Assembly (NCBI GenBank): GCA_964450865.1
Contig: CAYVHB010000020.1
Location: 1 to 57,256, forward strand
Direction of reading: 5' to 3'
DNA length: 57,256 bases
From: CAYVHB01 sp964450865
Lineage (GTDB): Bacteria; Bacillota; Clostridia; Saccharofermentanales; UBA5734
The position numbers and the translations under genes were made by a program. Of the stretch, positions 8,243-17,360 are shown in pieces. How positions within the stretch are numbered: the first letter of the stretch is position 1; the number at the start of each line of letters is the position of its first letter. The notes beneath the pieces are model-generated. The model searched no databases. It was not told where the DNA came from and saw only the letters and a list, made by a program, of their open reading frames with translations.

Positions 8243-9028
8243 TCAGAAGCTCATGATGGCTTTAACAGCCGCGGCAGTCGTGGTCTTGGGCATCAGCTCG
8301 AAACCGATGCGGCCGGCATAGCCGACAGCTTCCAGGCAGGCGAAGACGTTGGTGTAGTTGATTTCACCGGTGCCGGGCTCATGGCGCCCCGGGGCATCAG
8401 CGACATGGATGTGGCCGAGCTGGTCAGCATAGTGGGTGATATTGTCGCACAGGCTGCCCTCATTGAGCTGCATGTGGTAGACATCGTAGAGGATTTTCAG
8501 CTTCGGCGAGCCGATCAGGCGGGTCATCTCCGCAGCCATCTGGGTATTTTTCAGGTAATTGCCGACATGGTCGGTGGTGATGTTCAGCGGTTCGAGATTC
8601 ATGGCGATGCCGCTTTCTTCGGCGATTTTCGCACATTCCAGCAGCATGTCATACATGGAGCAGATCTTGACCGTATCGGATAGTTCGGTATAGTGGTTGA
8701 CGACGATGCCGCCGTCACCGAGGGCATTGGAATGGATGGTCACGCTCAGGGCACCGACTTTCTGGGCGGCAGCGACGGACTGGCGCAGGAAAGCCAGGTA
8801 CGCCTGTTTGTGGGTCGGGTCGATCAGCGAGAAATCAGCATCGCCATTGAAGCCGCTGATGCCGATGCCAGCCTTCTCGGCGACCGCCTTCACGGCATCG
8901 AGGTCCTTGTCCGTCCAGCCCCAGAATTCGACAAATTCGAACCCGTCATTCTTGGCGGCCTGGAAACGGTCCAGGAACGGGATTTCAGCATACATGGGCT
9001 CGATGCAGGCAGATTTCATAAATTTCAT
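8243..9028 (-). CDS. Sugar phosphate isomerase/epimerase (hydroxypyruvate isomerase-like TIM barrel)
   Basis: A 261-residue AP-endonuclease-2-type TIM barrel without signal peptide, so cytoplasmic. Metal and active-site positions of the family are visible: Glu in NLEPLN, Asp and His in LYDVYHMQ, His in GHIHVADAPGRHEPGTGEINY and the terminal Glu in FELMP. Such enzymes isomerise or epimerise keto-sugars, for example hydroxypyruvate, inosose-type or tagaturonate-type substrates. It is the last gene of the minus-strand sugar operon, behind a LacI regulator and a Gfo/Idh dehydrogenase. That pairing is typical for inositol or rare-sugar breakdown. GGAGGATCATCCA precedes the ATG. The exact substrate cannot be read from the sequence. 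Confidence 0.8.
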   Translation of the reverse strand: MKFMKSACIEPMYAEIPFLDRFQAAKNDGFEFVEFWGWTDKDLDAVKAVAEKAGIGISGFNGDADFSLIDPTHKQAYLAFLRQSVAAAQKVGALSVTIHSNALGDGGIVVNHYTELSDTVKICSMYDMLLECAKIAEESGIAMNLEPLNITTDHVGNYLKNTQMAAEMTRLIGSPKLKILYDVYHMQLNEGSLCDNITHYADQLGHIHVADAPGRHEPGTGEINYTNVFACLEAVGYAGRIGFELMPKTTTAAAVKAIMSF

Positions 9029-9071
9029 TGGATGATCCTCCAGTATTATCTTGTTCAGGAATTGGCTCTGC

Positions 9072-10070
9072 TCACTCGGGGATGGGCCTGGTTGTGGACC
9101 GGATGATGAGTTCCGGCTTCATGATGATCGATTTGTTTTTAGCGTTTTCCGGATCAGCAATCATGTCAAGCAGCAGGTTTGCCGCTTTCTCGCCGATCTT
9201 GCGCTTGGGCTGGGCAATCGTGGTCAGGCGAGTCATCGGCAAACCAGCGAAAAACATATCGTCAAAGCCGACAAGGCCAAATTCATCCGGGATTTTCCGA
9301 TTGTCGCGCAGCGCGCGGTCAAAAACGCCCAGGGCGATCATGTCGTTTTCACAGACAACCGCGTCGAAAGGCACACCAGTCGCTAGTAATTTTTCAAAAC
9401 AATGGACGCCGGATTCATGGGAATAGCCGCCGAGGGCAACCAGCCGCTGGTCAACTGGCCGATGATACTTCAGCATGGCATTGGCGAAGCCTTTCAAACG
9501 GCCATCAGTCGTTTGCGGGTCCTGGGTACTGCCGATGAAGGCAATATGCTGATAGCCACATTTGATCAGGTGCTCAGTGGCTTTGAAGGATCCAAGGACG
9601 TTATCAATATCAATTGAAGAAATTCGTGGATCATCGGAAGGATTCAGCTTGACGACCGGGATACCGAGACTGGCCAGGTGTGAGTCATCATTGCCGAACG
9701 ACTTGATGATGATGCCGTCCACGCGCTTCTCGAGCATGGACTTGATCTGGCGCAGCTCTTCCTCGTGGCTCCAGAGGGTATCGCACATGATCGTGTTGAA
9801 GCCCCTGGCCGAAGCGGTTGAATTGACCGCATGGGCGATATCGACAAAGAATGGGTTTGAGAAGTCGGGCACGATAAAGGCGATGGTCATACTTTGCCGG
9901 GTGACCAGTCCGCGGGCAATGGCATTGGGCGTGTAGCCGAGCTTCTCGGCCATCGCCATGATTTCTTTGCGCAGCTCGGGGCTCACGCCCATTTTGCCGT
10001 TTAACGCCCGCGAAACAGTTGAGTGGGTGATCCCCAATGCCTGGGCAATATCCTTGATTGTGGCCGACAT
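9072..10070 (-). CDS. LacI-family transcriptional regulator
   Basis: 332 residues: an N-terminal LacI helix-turn-helix (TIKDIAQALGITHSTVSRALNGK, residues 4-26) with the hinge helix TPNAIARGLVTRQ, then a periplasmic-binding-protein-like sensor starting IAFIVPDFSNPFFVDIA. It lies inside the sugar operon between dehydrogenase and isomerase, so it probably represses that operon and is released by the transported sugar or its first product. TTTAAAGGAGCTAATAGC precedes the ATG. The 85-bp gap upstream (10071-10155) may hold an extra promoter. The tandem 12-mers at the operon promoter (15201-15224) are a candidate target. Confidence 0.9.
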   Translation of the reverse strand: MSATIKDIAQALGITHSTVSRALNGKMGVSPELRKEIMAMAEKLGYTPNAIARGLVTRQSMTIAFIVPDFSNPFFVDIAHAVNSTASARGFNTIMCDTLWSHEEELRQIKSMLEKRVDGIIIKSFGNDDSHLASLGIPVVKLNPSDDPRISSIDIDNVLGSFKATEHLIKCGYQHIAFIGSTQDPQTTDGRLKGFANAMLKYHRPVDQRLVALGGYSHESGVHCFEKLLATGVPFDAVVCENDMIALGVFDRALRDNRKIPDEFGLVGFDDMFFAGLPMTRLTTIAQPKRKIGEKAANLLLDMIADPENAKNKSIIMKPELIIRSTTRPIPE

Positions 10071-10155
10071 GCTATTAGCTCCTTTAAAAAAGATTCTATA
10101 GCCAGCTTAGATCAATCAATTAACCGCGTCAATGATCATGGGGGAATTCAGGTCC

Positions 10156-11157
10156 TTACAGCTTGACCGGGCGGCCTTCCTTGTAGGACTGGGTGGCAGC
10201 CATGGCCAGCTGGACTGAGCGCAGGCCGTCAATTTCGTTGACCATCGTCGGCTTGTCTTCGACGATCGCCTGGATGAAGCCAGTGAATTCAGCAATGAAC
10301 GAGTCATTGTAGCGTTCGAGGAAGAAGTAGGGGATATTGTCCTGGCGGATGCCTTCAGCGGTGCTGATGGCCACCATGTTGACCAGGTCGTTGCTGGCCA
10401 GGGCCTGGCCTTTGGAGCCGAAGACTTCGACGCGCTGGTCGTAGCCATAGACAGCCTGGCGGCTGTTGTCGATCACGCCGATGGCGCCGTTGGCAAACTT
10501 GAGCATGACCATGGCGGTGTCGACGTCGCCAGCTTCGCCGATAGCCGGATTGACGAGGCAGGAACCGGATGCATAGACTTCGGTCACTTCGCTGCCGCAG
10601 ACATAGCGGATCATGTCGAAGTCATGGATCATCATGTCGATGAAGATGCCACCGGAGACCTTGACGTATTCGATCGGCGGCGGAGCTGGATCGCGGGAAG
10701 CAATGCGGACCAGCTGGACATCACCGACGGTGCCGGATTGGACAGCTTCACGGACACGGCGGAAATTGTGGTCCCAGCGGCGGTTGAAGCCTACCTGCAG
10801 CTTGACGCCGGTTTCCTTGACGGTGTCGATGACTTTCTGGATGCGGGCCAGGTCGAGGTCGATCGGCTTTTCGCAGAAGACATGCTTGCCAGCCTTGGCG
10901 GCTGCGATCGAGAATTCAGAGTGGGTGGCAGTCGATGAGGCAACGACGACCGCCTGGACTTCCGGGTCATTGATCAGGTCATAGGGATCCTTGTACTGCT
11001 TCTTGACACCGAGGTCGTTGAGGAATTGGGCAGCGGCTTCGATGTACAGATCGGCAGCGGCGACAACCTTGGCGTTGGGAACCCGCTGGCAGAGGTTCTG
11101 GACATGCAGCCGGCCGATGCGGCCTGTACCGATGACTCCGACATTGATTGTTTTCAT
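10156..11157 (-). CDS. Gfo/Idh/MocA oxidoreductase, inositol 2-dehydrogenase-like
   Basis: 333 residues with an N-terminal NAD(P) Rossmann fold (GVIGTGRIGRLH, residues 8-19), the EKP motif that contributes the catalytic lysine (CEKPIDLD), and the GGIFIDMMIHDFDMIRYVCG block whose Asp and His lie in the active site. Length and motif spacing agree with inositol 2-dehydrogenases (IolG) and relatives that oxidise a cyclitol or sugar hydroxyl. It follows the binding-protein gene of an ABC importer, separated by a strong hairpin, and precedes the LacI regulator. CAAAGGAGCTATTCC precedes the ATG. Substrate is inferred only from family and context. Confidence 0.85.
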   Translation of the reverse strand: MKTINVGVIGTGRIGRLHVQNLCQRVPNAKVVAAADLYIEAAAQFLNDLGVKKQYKDPYDLINDPEVQAVVVASSTATHSEFSIAAAKAGKHVFCEKPIDLDLARIQKVIDTVKETGVKLQVGFNRRWDHNFRRVREAVQSGTVGDVQLVRIASRDPAPPPIEYVKVSGGIFIDMMIHDFDMIRYVCGSEVTEVYASGSCLVNPAIGEAGDVDTAMVMLKFANGAIGVIDNSRQAVYGYDQRVEVFGSKGQALASNDLVNMVAISTAEGIRQDNIPYFFLERYNDSFIAEFTGFIQAIVEDKPTMVNEIDGLRSVQLAMAATQSYKEGRPVKL

Positions 11158-11224
11158 GGAATAGCTCCTTTGCTTTCATGGCTTGTGGGCTCTGGGCATG
11201 ATGGATGGCTTGTCATTCGGATGC

Positions 11225-11254
11225 CCTCCGCCTGCCGGGTCCGGCAGGCGGAGG
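11225..11254 (-). other. GC-rich intercistronic hairpin behind the binding-protein gene
   Basis: A perfect 14-bp stem (cctccgcctgccgg / ccggcaggcggagg) with a two-base gap at its centre and no T-run. It sits between the binding-protein stop and the dehydrogenase start. Such structures commonly stabilise the mRNA of the binding protein, which is needed in excess over downstream enzymes. That role is inferred. Confidence 0.6.
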
Positions 11255-11345
11255 CAACATCGTCATTGCAAGGTTTCATGCATTTGAATCAGGACCCCAT
11301 GGGATCGTCTGCAAAAATTGCATGATCGAATTGCATATCCGTTGA

Positions 11346-12338
11346 TTATTTCAGGTACTTGTCGACGTTGGCGGCGGTGATCAGGTCTGTGCCGGTATCG
11401 ACGCGGGTTTCATAGGTGGCCTTGGTCAGGATCTTCTGCAGGGTCTCGACGCTGTACTTGCCCATGTTGAAGGGGCTCTGGGCGATACAGGAGTCGATCT
11501 TGCCGTCCTTGATGGCCTTGAGCATGTCAGAGGAGGAGTCGAAGCCGATGATCTTAACTTTGCTGTTGGCGTTGGCGACGGCTTCGAGGGAACCGATGGT
11601 CATGGTGGCGTTCAGGATGAAGACGCCGTCGAGGTCCGGATAGGTGGTCAGGATGTTTTCCATAACGGTCAGGGCCTTGCCAGGATCAGAGTCAGCCGGC
11701 TGTTCGGTGACGATCTTGATGTTGGTGGCCTTGGCGATTTCGGTCTTGAAGCCGTCAGCGCGGTCACGCATGGTCTGCTGGCCAGGAACACCGGTGATCA
11801 GGGCGACTTTGGCACTGGCTTTGTCCTTGAGCAGTTCGATCATGCGCTGGGCAGCCATGGCGCCGCCAGCTTTATTGTCGGTACCGACGAAGGAGAGCTT
11901 GGCAGTGGTGTCAGCGTCGGTGTCGATGGTGACAACCGGGATGCCCTTGGCTTTGGCGGATTCGATGATCGGGACAACACCGGCCGAGTCGCAGGGGGCG
12001 ATGGCGAGGGCGTCATAACCCTGGGAGATACAGTCTTCGATGATCTTGAACTGCTGTTCAACGTTGGATTCTTTGTCAGGAGCCTTGACGTCAATGGTGA
12101 TGCCGAGGGCTTTGCCCGCTTCTTCGGCACCAGACTTGGCGCTCATCCAGAACTCGGAGTCCAGGGCCTTGAGGATGACGGCGACCTTGTAGGTCTTGCC
12201 GGCGGCAGTGGTCGAACCTGCAGTTGTACCTGAAGCGGTCGTGGTGGCGGCGGCGGTCGTGGTTGTGGTTGTTCCGGCACAGGCGGCCAGGGAGAACAAC
12301 ATAACGAGGACCAGGACGAGGGCAGCAATCTTTTTCAT
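11346..12338 (-). CDS. Sugar ABC transporter substrate-binding lipoprotein (RbsB-like)
   Basis: 330 residues. The ATG at 12338 is chosen because AAGGAGGAAGAAG precedes it and the protein then begins with a lipoprotein signal (KKIAALVLVLVMLFSLAAC, lipobox LAAC), followed by a Thr/Ala-rich linker. The mature part is a periplasmic-binding fold of the ribose type (KVAVILKALDSEFWMSAKSG, DGVFILNATMTIGSLEAV, IIGFDSSSDML). It is anchored outside the membrane and hands a sugar to the permease encoded upstream. Third gene of the operon. A 212-bp spacer (12339-12550) separates it from the permease; I see no clear promoter there. Confidence 0.9.
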   Translation of the reverse strand: MKKIAALVLVLVMLFSLAACAGTTTTTTAAATTTASGTTAGSTTAAGKTYKVAVILKALDSEFWMSAKSGAEEAGKALGITIDVKAPDKESNVEQQFKIIEDCISQGYDALAIAPCDSAGVVPIIESAKAKGIPVVTIDTDADTTAKLSFVGTDNKAGGAMAAQRMIELLKDKASAKVALITGVPGQQTMRDRADGFKTEIAKATNIKIVTEQPADSDPGKALTVMENILTTYPDLDGVFILNATMTIGSLEAVANANSKVKIIGFDSSSDMLKAIKDGKIDSCIAQSPFNMGKYSVETLQKILTKATYETRVDTGTDLITAANVDKYLK

Positions 12339-12550
12339 TTCTTCTTCCTCCTTAAAATTTATTCCAAATTTGCGTCTGCAAATTGAAATCAAAACATGTG
12401 GGACTGGGTCTTGGGAACGGATCTTGGCCTGGAAAAGGGCATACTGGAACAAGCGGCAGGAAAATACTGCCTGAAAGGCCATCGATTTGGATTTAGCTGT
12501 GGATATTGGCGGTCAGGAAAGTGGGGTCAGGATAGTGGTGGTCAGCGGGC

Positions 12551-13507
12551 TCAGGATTTCTTGCGGGAACCGCCGACGGTATCGAGAGACATGGCGAGGA
12601 TCAGGACGAGGCCGATGGCAACGCGCTGCCAGTTGGCGGAAACATTCATCAGGTTCAGGCCGTTGCGCAGGACGCCCATGATCAGGGCCACAAGGAAGAC
12701 GCCGATGGCGTTGCCTTCGCCGCCGGCCAGGCTGACGCCGCCGATAACGGAAGCAGCGATCGCATCGAGTTCATAGCCATCACCAGCGGTCGGCTGGGCC
12801 GAGTTCAGGCGGGCGGTCATGACGATGCCGGCAAGGCCAGCCATGAGGCCAGACCAGGCATGGGCGGAGAACATGACTTTCTGGACATTGATACCAGACA
12901 GGCGGGTGGCTTCGACGTTGCCGCCGACACAGTAGAGGCTGCGGCCGAGTTTCGTGTAAGTCAGGATATAGAAGCCAAGGGCGATCATGGCGACCATCAG
13001 CAGGACGGGCACCGGGACGCCGACGATCCGGCCGCGGCCGATGTAGCGGATTGAATCAGGCATATTGGAGATCGGGGCACCTTTGGAGATGATCAGGACG
13101 ATGCCGCGGCCGATGCCCATCATTGCCAGGGTGGCGATGAACGGGACGAGCTTGAGCTTGATGACCAGCAGGCCATTGATGGCACCCATGAAAAAGCCGA
13201 CAACCAGGGCCAGGAGAATGCCGACGGCGACATTGCCGGCCACGGCAAATTTCGCAACGACGACACCGGATACAGCCAGGATGGAGCCGACTGACAGGTC
13301 GATACCGCCGGTAATGATACAGAAAGTGACACCGATCGCCAGAATGGCGTTGATCGAGGATTGCAGCAGGACGTTGACCAGGTTGGTCGGCTGCAGGAAG
13401 TACTGGGTCCGGGCAATGCCCAGGAACAGGACCATGATGAACAGGATGGCAAAGGTGACAAACGATTTCTGCGTCGTGATTTTTTTAATGGATTCAGACG
13501 TGGTCAT
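12551..13507 (-). CDS. Sugar ABC transporter permease (RbsC-like)
   Basis: 318 residues, strongly hydrophobic with about ten membrane segments, of the BPD_transp_2 type. It shows NAILAIGVTFCIITGGIDLSVGS near the N-terminus and GNVEATRLSGINVQKV followed by LAGIVMTARLNSAQP in the coupling region facing the ATPase, both hallmarks of ribose/xylose/inositol permeases. It would act as a homodimer with the ATPase encoded 25 bp upstream. A ribosome binding site (GGAGGGATAATCA) precedes the ATG. Confidence 0.92.
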   Translation of the reverse strand: MTTSESIKKITTQKSFVTFAILFIMVLFLGIARTQYFLQPTNLVNVLLQSSINAILAIGVTFCIITGGIDLSVGSILAVSGVVVAKFAVAGNVAVGILLALVVGFFMGAINGLLVIKLKLVPFIATLAMMGIGRGIVLIISKGAPISNMPDSIRYIGRGRIVGVPVPVLLMVAMIALGFYILTYTKLGRSLYCVGGNVEATRLSGINVQKVMFSAHAWSGLMAGLAGIVMTARLNSAQPTAGDGYELDAIAASVIGGVSLAGGEGNAIGVFLVALIMGVLRNGLNLMNVSANWQRVAIGLVLILAMSLDTVGGSRKKS

Positions 13508-13532
13508 TGATTATCCCTCCAACAATAATCAG

Positions 13533-15044
13533 TTACATCGCCGCAGACTGGCGTGCACCGGATGCATACTTCAAGATCGTGTCCTGGTCGTTGTTCTTCA
13601 TGCCGAGTTCGGCGGTGATTTCACCCTCATGCATGACATAGATGCGATCGCTCATGCCGATGACTTCGGGCAATTCCGATGAAATCATGATGATCGAGAT
13701 GCCGCTTTCGACGAGCCGGTTCATCAGTTTGTAGATTTCAGCCTTCGCGCCGACGTCGATGCCGCGGGTCGGTTCATCGAAGATCAGGATCTTGCAGTTC
13801 CGGTTGATCCATTTGGCGATAACAACTTTCTGCTGGTTGCCGCCGCTGAGGTACATGACCTTCTGCGCCGGGCTCGGGGTCTTGATCAGCAGGTCCTTGA
13901 TGAATTTCTTGGCAATGGTGTCTTCCTTGCCGTAGCTGATCTTGCCGAGCGGGTTCATGACGGCTTCCAGGTTCGTCAGGGTGATGTTGTTCTTCACGGA
14001 CTGGCGCAGGATCAGGCCCTGGTTCTTGCGGTCTTCGGTCAGGAAGCCAATGCCGTTGGCGATGGCCTGGGCCGGGTTTTTGTTAATCACTTCCTGGCCA
14101 TTGATCTTGATGGTGCCACCTTCCGGGATGTCGGCGCCGAAGATGGCGCGCATGGTCTCCGACCGGCCGGCACCCATCAGGCCGGCAAAGCCGAGGATTT
14201 CACCCTTGCGGGCCACGAAGCTGACATCCTTGACGAACTTGCCACATTTCAAGTTCTTGACTTCGAGGATGACTTCGCCGGCAGTGTGGTCTTCGCGCGG
14301 GAACTGCTCAGTCAGCTTGCGATTAACCATCATGGTGATGATGTCATCGACCTTGGTGTCTGCGATCTGGACCGTATTGATGTACTGGCCGTCACGCATG
14401 ATCGATGCCCGGTCGCCGATGCGGTAGATTTCCTCAAGGCGGTGGGAAATGTAGATGAATGAAACACCCTGGGCTTTCAGTTTATCGATGGTCATGAACA
14501 GGGAGTCGATTTCGGTTTCGGTCAGGGCCGCTGTCGGCTCGTCCATGATGATGATTTCGGAATTCAGCGAAAGGGTCTTGGCGATTTCGACCATCTGCTG
14601 CTGGGCAACGCCCAGGGTCTTGATCTTGGCCCGGGGATCGATCTTGACATTCAGGCTTTCCAGGATCGCCACGGTATCGCGGTTCATTTTCTTCCAGTCA
14701 ATCACGCCGTTTCGTTTCGGCTGGCGGCCCAGGAAGACATTCTCGGCTACCGTCAGCTGCGGTATCAGGTTGAATTCCTGGTAAATGATGCTGACGCCTT
14801 CTTTTTCCGCATCCTTGGCATTGTGAAAATGGACAGGCTTGCCTCTCAGGATGACCTCGCCTGCGTCGCGCTGATAGATACCAACCAGGATTTTCATCAG
14901 GGTCGATTTACCGGCACCATTCTCACCCAGCAGCACATGAACTTCACCTTTTTTCAAATGAAATTCAGCTTGTGACAGGGCCTTAACGCCCGGAAAAGAC
15001 TTGTCGATTCCAGTCATCGTCAGTAGCTCATCCATAACATTCAT
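13533..15044 (-). CDS. Sugar ABC transporter ATPase, two fused nucleotide-binding domains (RbsA/MglA-like)
   Basis: 503 residues with two ABC domains, as in RbsA, MglA and XylG. The first has an intact Walker A (GENGAGKSTLMK), a signature region in which VAQQQMVEIAKTL replaces the usual LSGGQ, and Walker B IIIMDEPTAALT. The second has the usual altered Walker A (GLMGAGRSE), a good signature (LSGGNQQKVVIAKWI) and Walker B ILIFDEPTRGIDVG. That asymmetry is normal for this subfamily. First gene of the operon; GGAGAG lies eight bases before the ATG at 15044, and a second in-frame ATG (residue 4) is possible. Confidence 0.93.
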   Translation of the reverse strand: MNVMDELLTMTGIDKSFPGVKALSQAEFHLKKGEVHVLLGENGAGKSTLMKILVGIYQRDAGEVILRGKPVHFHNAKDAEKEGVSIIYQEFNLIPQLTVAENVFLGRQPKRNGVIDWKKMNRDTVAILESLNVKIDPRAKIKTLGVAQQQMVEIAKTLSLNSEIIIMDEPTAALTETEIDSLFMTIDKLKAQGVSFIYISHRLEEIYRIGDRASIMRDGQYINTVQIADTKVDDIITMMVNRKLTEQFPREDHTAGEVILEVKNLKCGKFVKDVSFVARKGEILGFAGLMGAGRSETMRAIFGADIPEGGTIKINGQEVINKNPAQAIANGIGFLTEDRKNQGLILRQSVKNNITLTNLEAVMNPLGKISYGKEDTIAKKFIKDLLIKTPSPAQKVMYLSGGNQQKVVIAKWINRNCKILIFDEPTRGIDVGAKAEIYKLMNRLVESGISIIMISSELPEVIGMSDRIYVMHEGEITAELGMKNNDQDTILKYASGARQSAAM

Positions 15045-15200
15045 CCATTTCTCTCCGTTTTTTCACTGGTAATCTGGTTTAAGCTATTCTGGTGTTCCTA
15101 TTCAATTGTTCAAACTTGCTGATAAAACTTGATGCGGTGCTTGATTGGTGATGGAATTTTTAACTTGCTAATGCGGGCCGTTTTTCTTTGCTTTTTTGCT

Positions 15201-15260
15201 TGCTCACACGTTTGCTCACACGTTTGTTTTCATTATATGTACAGGAACGCCCCTTGTCAA
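15201..15260 (-). promoter_or_regulatory. Near-consensus promoter of the sugar operon with tandem 12-mers at the start site
   Basis: On the minus strand TTGACA (15255-15260) is separated by exactly 17 bases from TATAAT (15232-15237), a perfect sigma-A promoter. Immediately downstream, around the predicted start, lie two adjacent copies of tgctcacacgtt (plus-strand text, 15201-15212 and 15213-15224), well placed for a repressor such as the LacI protein of this operon. The leader to the first ATG is about 180 bases. Confidence 0.8.
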
Positions 15261-15317
15261 CAGGTATTTTCTCAACATATTTGACAACGATTTTTTGTTA
15301 TGTTTCCACAAGAAAAA

Positions 15318-15352
15318 CAGCCCGAACTGGCATAAAAAGCCAGGCCGGGCTG
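15318..15352 (-). terminator. Rho-independent terminator for the gene fragment at 15423-16178
   Basis: Stem CAGCCCG..CTGGC / GCCAG..CGGGCTG with a two-base internal mismatch and an AT-rich loop. On the minus strand it is followed by TTTTTC. It terminates the truncated minus-strand gene located just upstream. Confidence 0.75.
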
Positions 15353-15422
15353 ATTGCTGAAAAACTGATCCGTTTACGGTGATTGGATGGAATTGTCGCG
15401 ACGAAGCCGCGTGAGCAGTTTT

Positions 15423-16178
15423 TTATTTGCGGACGGTTTTATATTGCTGGCGTGAACTTCCCGGTTTATCAGGAATCGACATTGCAAGCCAGCCTTTTTC
15501 GATCAAGGGCTTAACATGACGCTGAATCGCATAGGTGACTGAGCTGATTTTCAAGAAATCTGCGATTTCCCGGCGGCTCCTGGGAGTTCGGCAAAAATCC
15601 AGCAGGGCTTGCTCGAAGCTGTTCGGCTGCTCAATTTCAACTTTTATATCATTGAAAAGTTTCACGGTAAAGCAGCCACGATCATCTGAAAATTGCGGTT
15701 CTGGCAGACCATGTTCTTTCATTTCGCGGAAGATGGTGGGGATTCCAGAATATCGGTTTTCGGTTAAGCCAAGGATCTCCATGGCATTGGCCAAAACAGG
15801 GTTTCGTGTATCTGCCTGGATCTTGCCAAGCTGATTAATCTGGATACGTCCATATAGGCCGCCAGGGCTGGCAATTTCCAGACGATCCTTGAACAGGACA
15901 ACCTGGATTGGCATGCCTTCGGTATGAATACTATAGTCTCGATGGACAAGGGCATTGAGGATGCATTCGCGGACTGCCTTGACCGGGTATTCCGACTTGT
16001 CATTGCGGCGGCAAGTCGTAGGGTCGATAATTGTTCGGACACTCATGTTTTTCATGACAAATGCCAGGGCTTCCTCAAGCATCTGGGGAAGATCGCCTTC
16101 AATCCGTCGGTTGTCAATAAACCGCTCACCGGATGGAGATTCCTGGCCAATTTCCGTTCCAGGTACGACCGTTCGTAA
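15423..16178 (-). pseudogene. AlbA_2-type ATP-binding/transcriptional regulator, 5'-truncated
   Basis: The recognisable protein starts at about VVPGTEIGQ and reads ERFIDNRRIEGDLPQMLEEAL, EYPVKAVRECILNALVHRDYS, SPGGLYGRI, ENRYSGIPTIFREM, then a C-terminal winged helix (RSRREIADFLKISS). This is the C-terminal half of proteins with an AlbA_2/Schlafen-like domain followed by a GHKL-like ATP-binding region (HRDYS, NRYSGI). The N-terminal domain is missing: upstream codons are the antisense of a transposase. So the gene was cut at about 16165-16176 and is probably dead, although its terminator is intact. Confidence 0.8.
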
Positions 16179-17106
16179 ACTGGCAGGCAACATTCCAGAT
16201 GTCAGTGCCGTCAAAAATCTCCTCAGCGATTTCCAGGTCCTCGGCTTTGACAAGATCAAGCTGGTCATGGACCGCGGTTTCTACAGCGAAGCCAATATTA
16301 GCGGTCTCTTGGGCGAACACCTGAAATTTATCGCTGCAGTCAACACCAGTCACGCCTTTGTGCAGCAGGAGATCGACAAAGTCCATGACACCATCCAATC
16401 CTATGAGAATCTGGACGAACAATACGGGCTGTATTCATCCACGATCCTGACAGAATGGAATGATCAGCAGGAACGCCCCTGCAAAAAGGATGTCCTTGCC
16501 GAAAAGAGAAGAATCTACTTTCATGTCTTCTTCAACATCGAAAAATATGCCGATGACCAGGCTTGTTTTGACCGCAAGGTTCTGGACATGAGAAAGGAAG
16601 TTCTCAGTGGCCAGCGGGTTGCCGAACATGAATCGTTCTACAAAAAGTACTTCACGATTACGGAAACACCCAAAAAGGGAGCCAAGGTCAGCGTCAAACA
16701 GGATGCAGTCGATAAAACCAAACGGTATTATGGCTATTTCGCTTTGCTGACCAATGAAAAGATGGATGCCATTACCGCATTACAGTTGTACAGAAACAAA
16801 GATATGGTCGAAAAGGCATTCGGCAACATTAAAGAGCGACTCAATCTCAGGCGTCTTCTGGTATCCTCTGAAAAAAGTCTGGACGGGAAACTGTTCGTTG
16901 CATTTGTCTCGCTGATCTATCTGTCCTACATCAAGAAGCAGATGCACGAATCAGGTCTTTTCAAGGACTATACGCTCCAGATCTTGCTGGACAAACTGGA
17001 TGTCATTGAATGTTTTGAGAATCCTGGTTTCGATCTTCGTGTCGGTGAGGTCTTCAACAATCAAAGGTTACTCTATCAAGCACTTAACATTGCTTCGCCT
17101 GCATAG
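16171..17106 (+). pseudogene. IS1634-family transposase, 5'-truncated
   Basis: Recognisable sequence starts at VRKLAGNIPDVSAVKN and continues KLVMDRGFYSEANI (a catalytic Asp), IAAVNTSHAF, a central basic region and KAFGNIKERLNLRRLLV (the Glu region), then SLDGKLFVAFVSLIYLSYI. These are IS1634 (DDE) hallmarks. Roughly the first third of a normal protein of about 550 residues is gone, because the gene meets the back of the truncated AlbA gene at about 16171. It cannot be active by itself. Confidence 0.8.
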
Positions 17107-17343
17107 TTATGTAATGTCGGGATCCTGGTCGCTGGCTATGGCTTGACTTTCTTGTTTGGCAAAATCGCTTTCTTTATCCCAGGCGGCGCGGGGGTGGTCG
17201 AAGGCGGCATGGTTGCAATCTATTCCGGGCTGAATGTCCCGCTGCATGTCAAGGTTGTCGCGGTATTAGGCTACCGCTTCATTTCTTTCTGGCTGCCCAG
17301 CCTGCTCGGATTCGGGGCGATTGCCTACCTGAAGCGGCATTAA
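17107..17343 (+). pseudogene. Flippase-like membrane protein (UPF0104 / MprF membrane domain), C-terminal remnant
   Basis: A remnant of 78 codons reading FGKIAFFIPGGAGVVEGGM, then VPLHVKVVAVLGYRFISFWLPSLLGF. This pattern (PGGxGxxEG, then LxYRxxSFWLP) is the end of lysylphosphatidylglycerol synthase-type membrane domains. No start is available: it begins right after the IS1634 stop. Probably an old gene disrupted by that element or by the rearrangement around it. Confidence 0.75.
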
Positions 17344-17360
17344 GAAATTTCCTCTTGGGC

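Noticed and set aside
10115..10141. Sequence TGATCATTGACG shared with the inverted repeat near 8137, considered as a LacI operator
   Set aside because: Only 12 bases, not palindromic in the same way at both places; could be chance.
15955..16170. 5' extension of the IS1634 transposase frame
   Set aside because: These codons are the antisense of the AlbA-type gene; transposase similarity begins only at about 16171.
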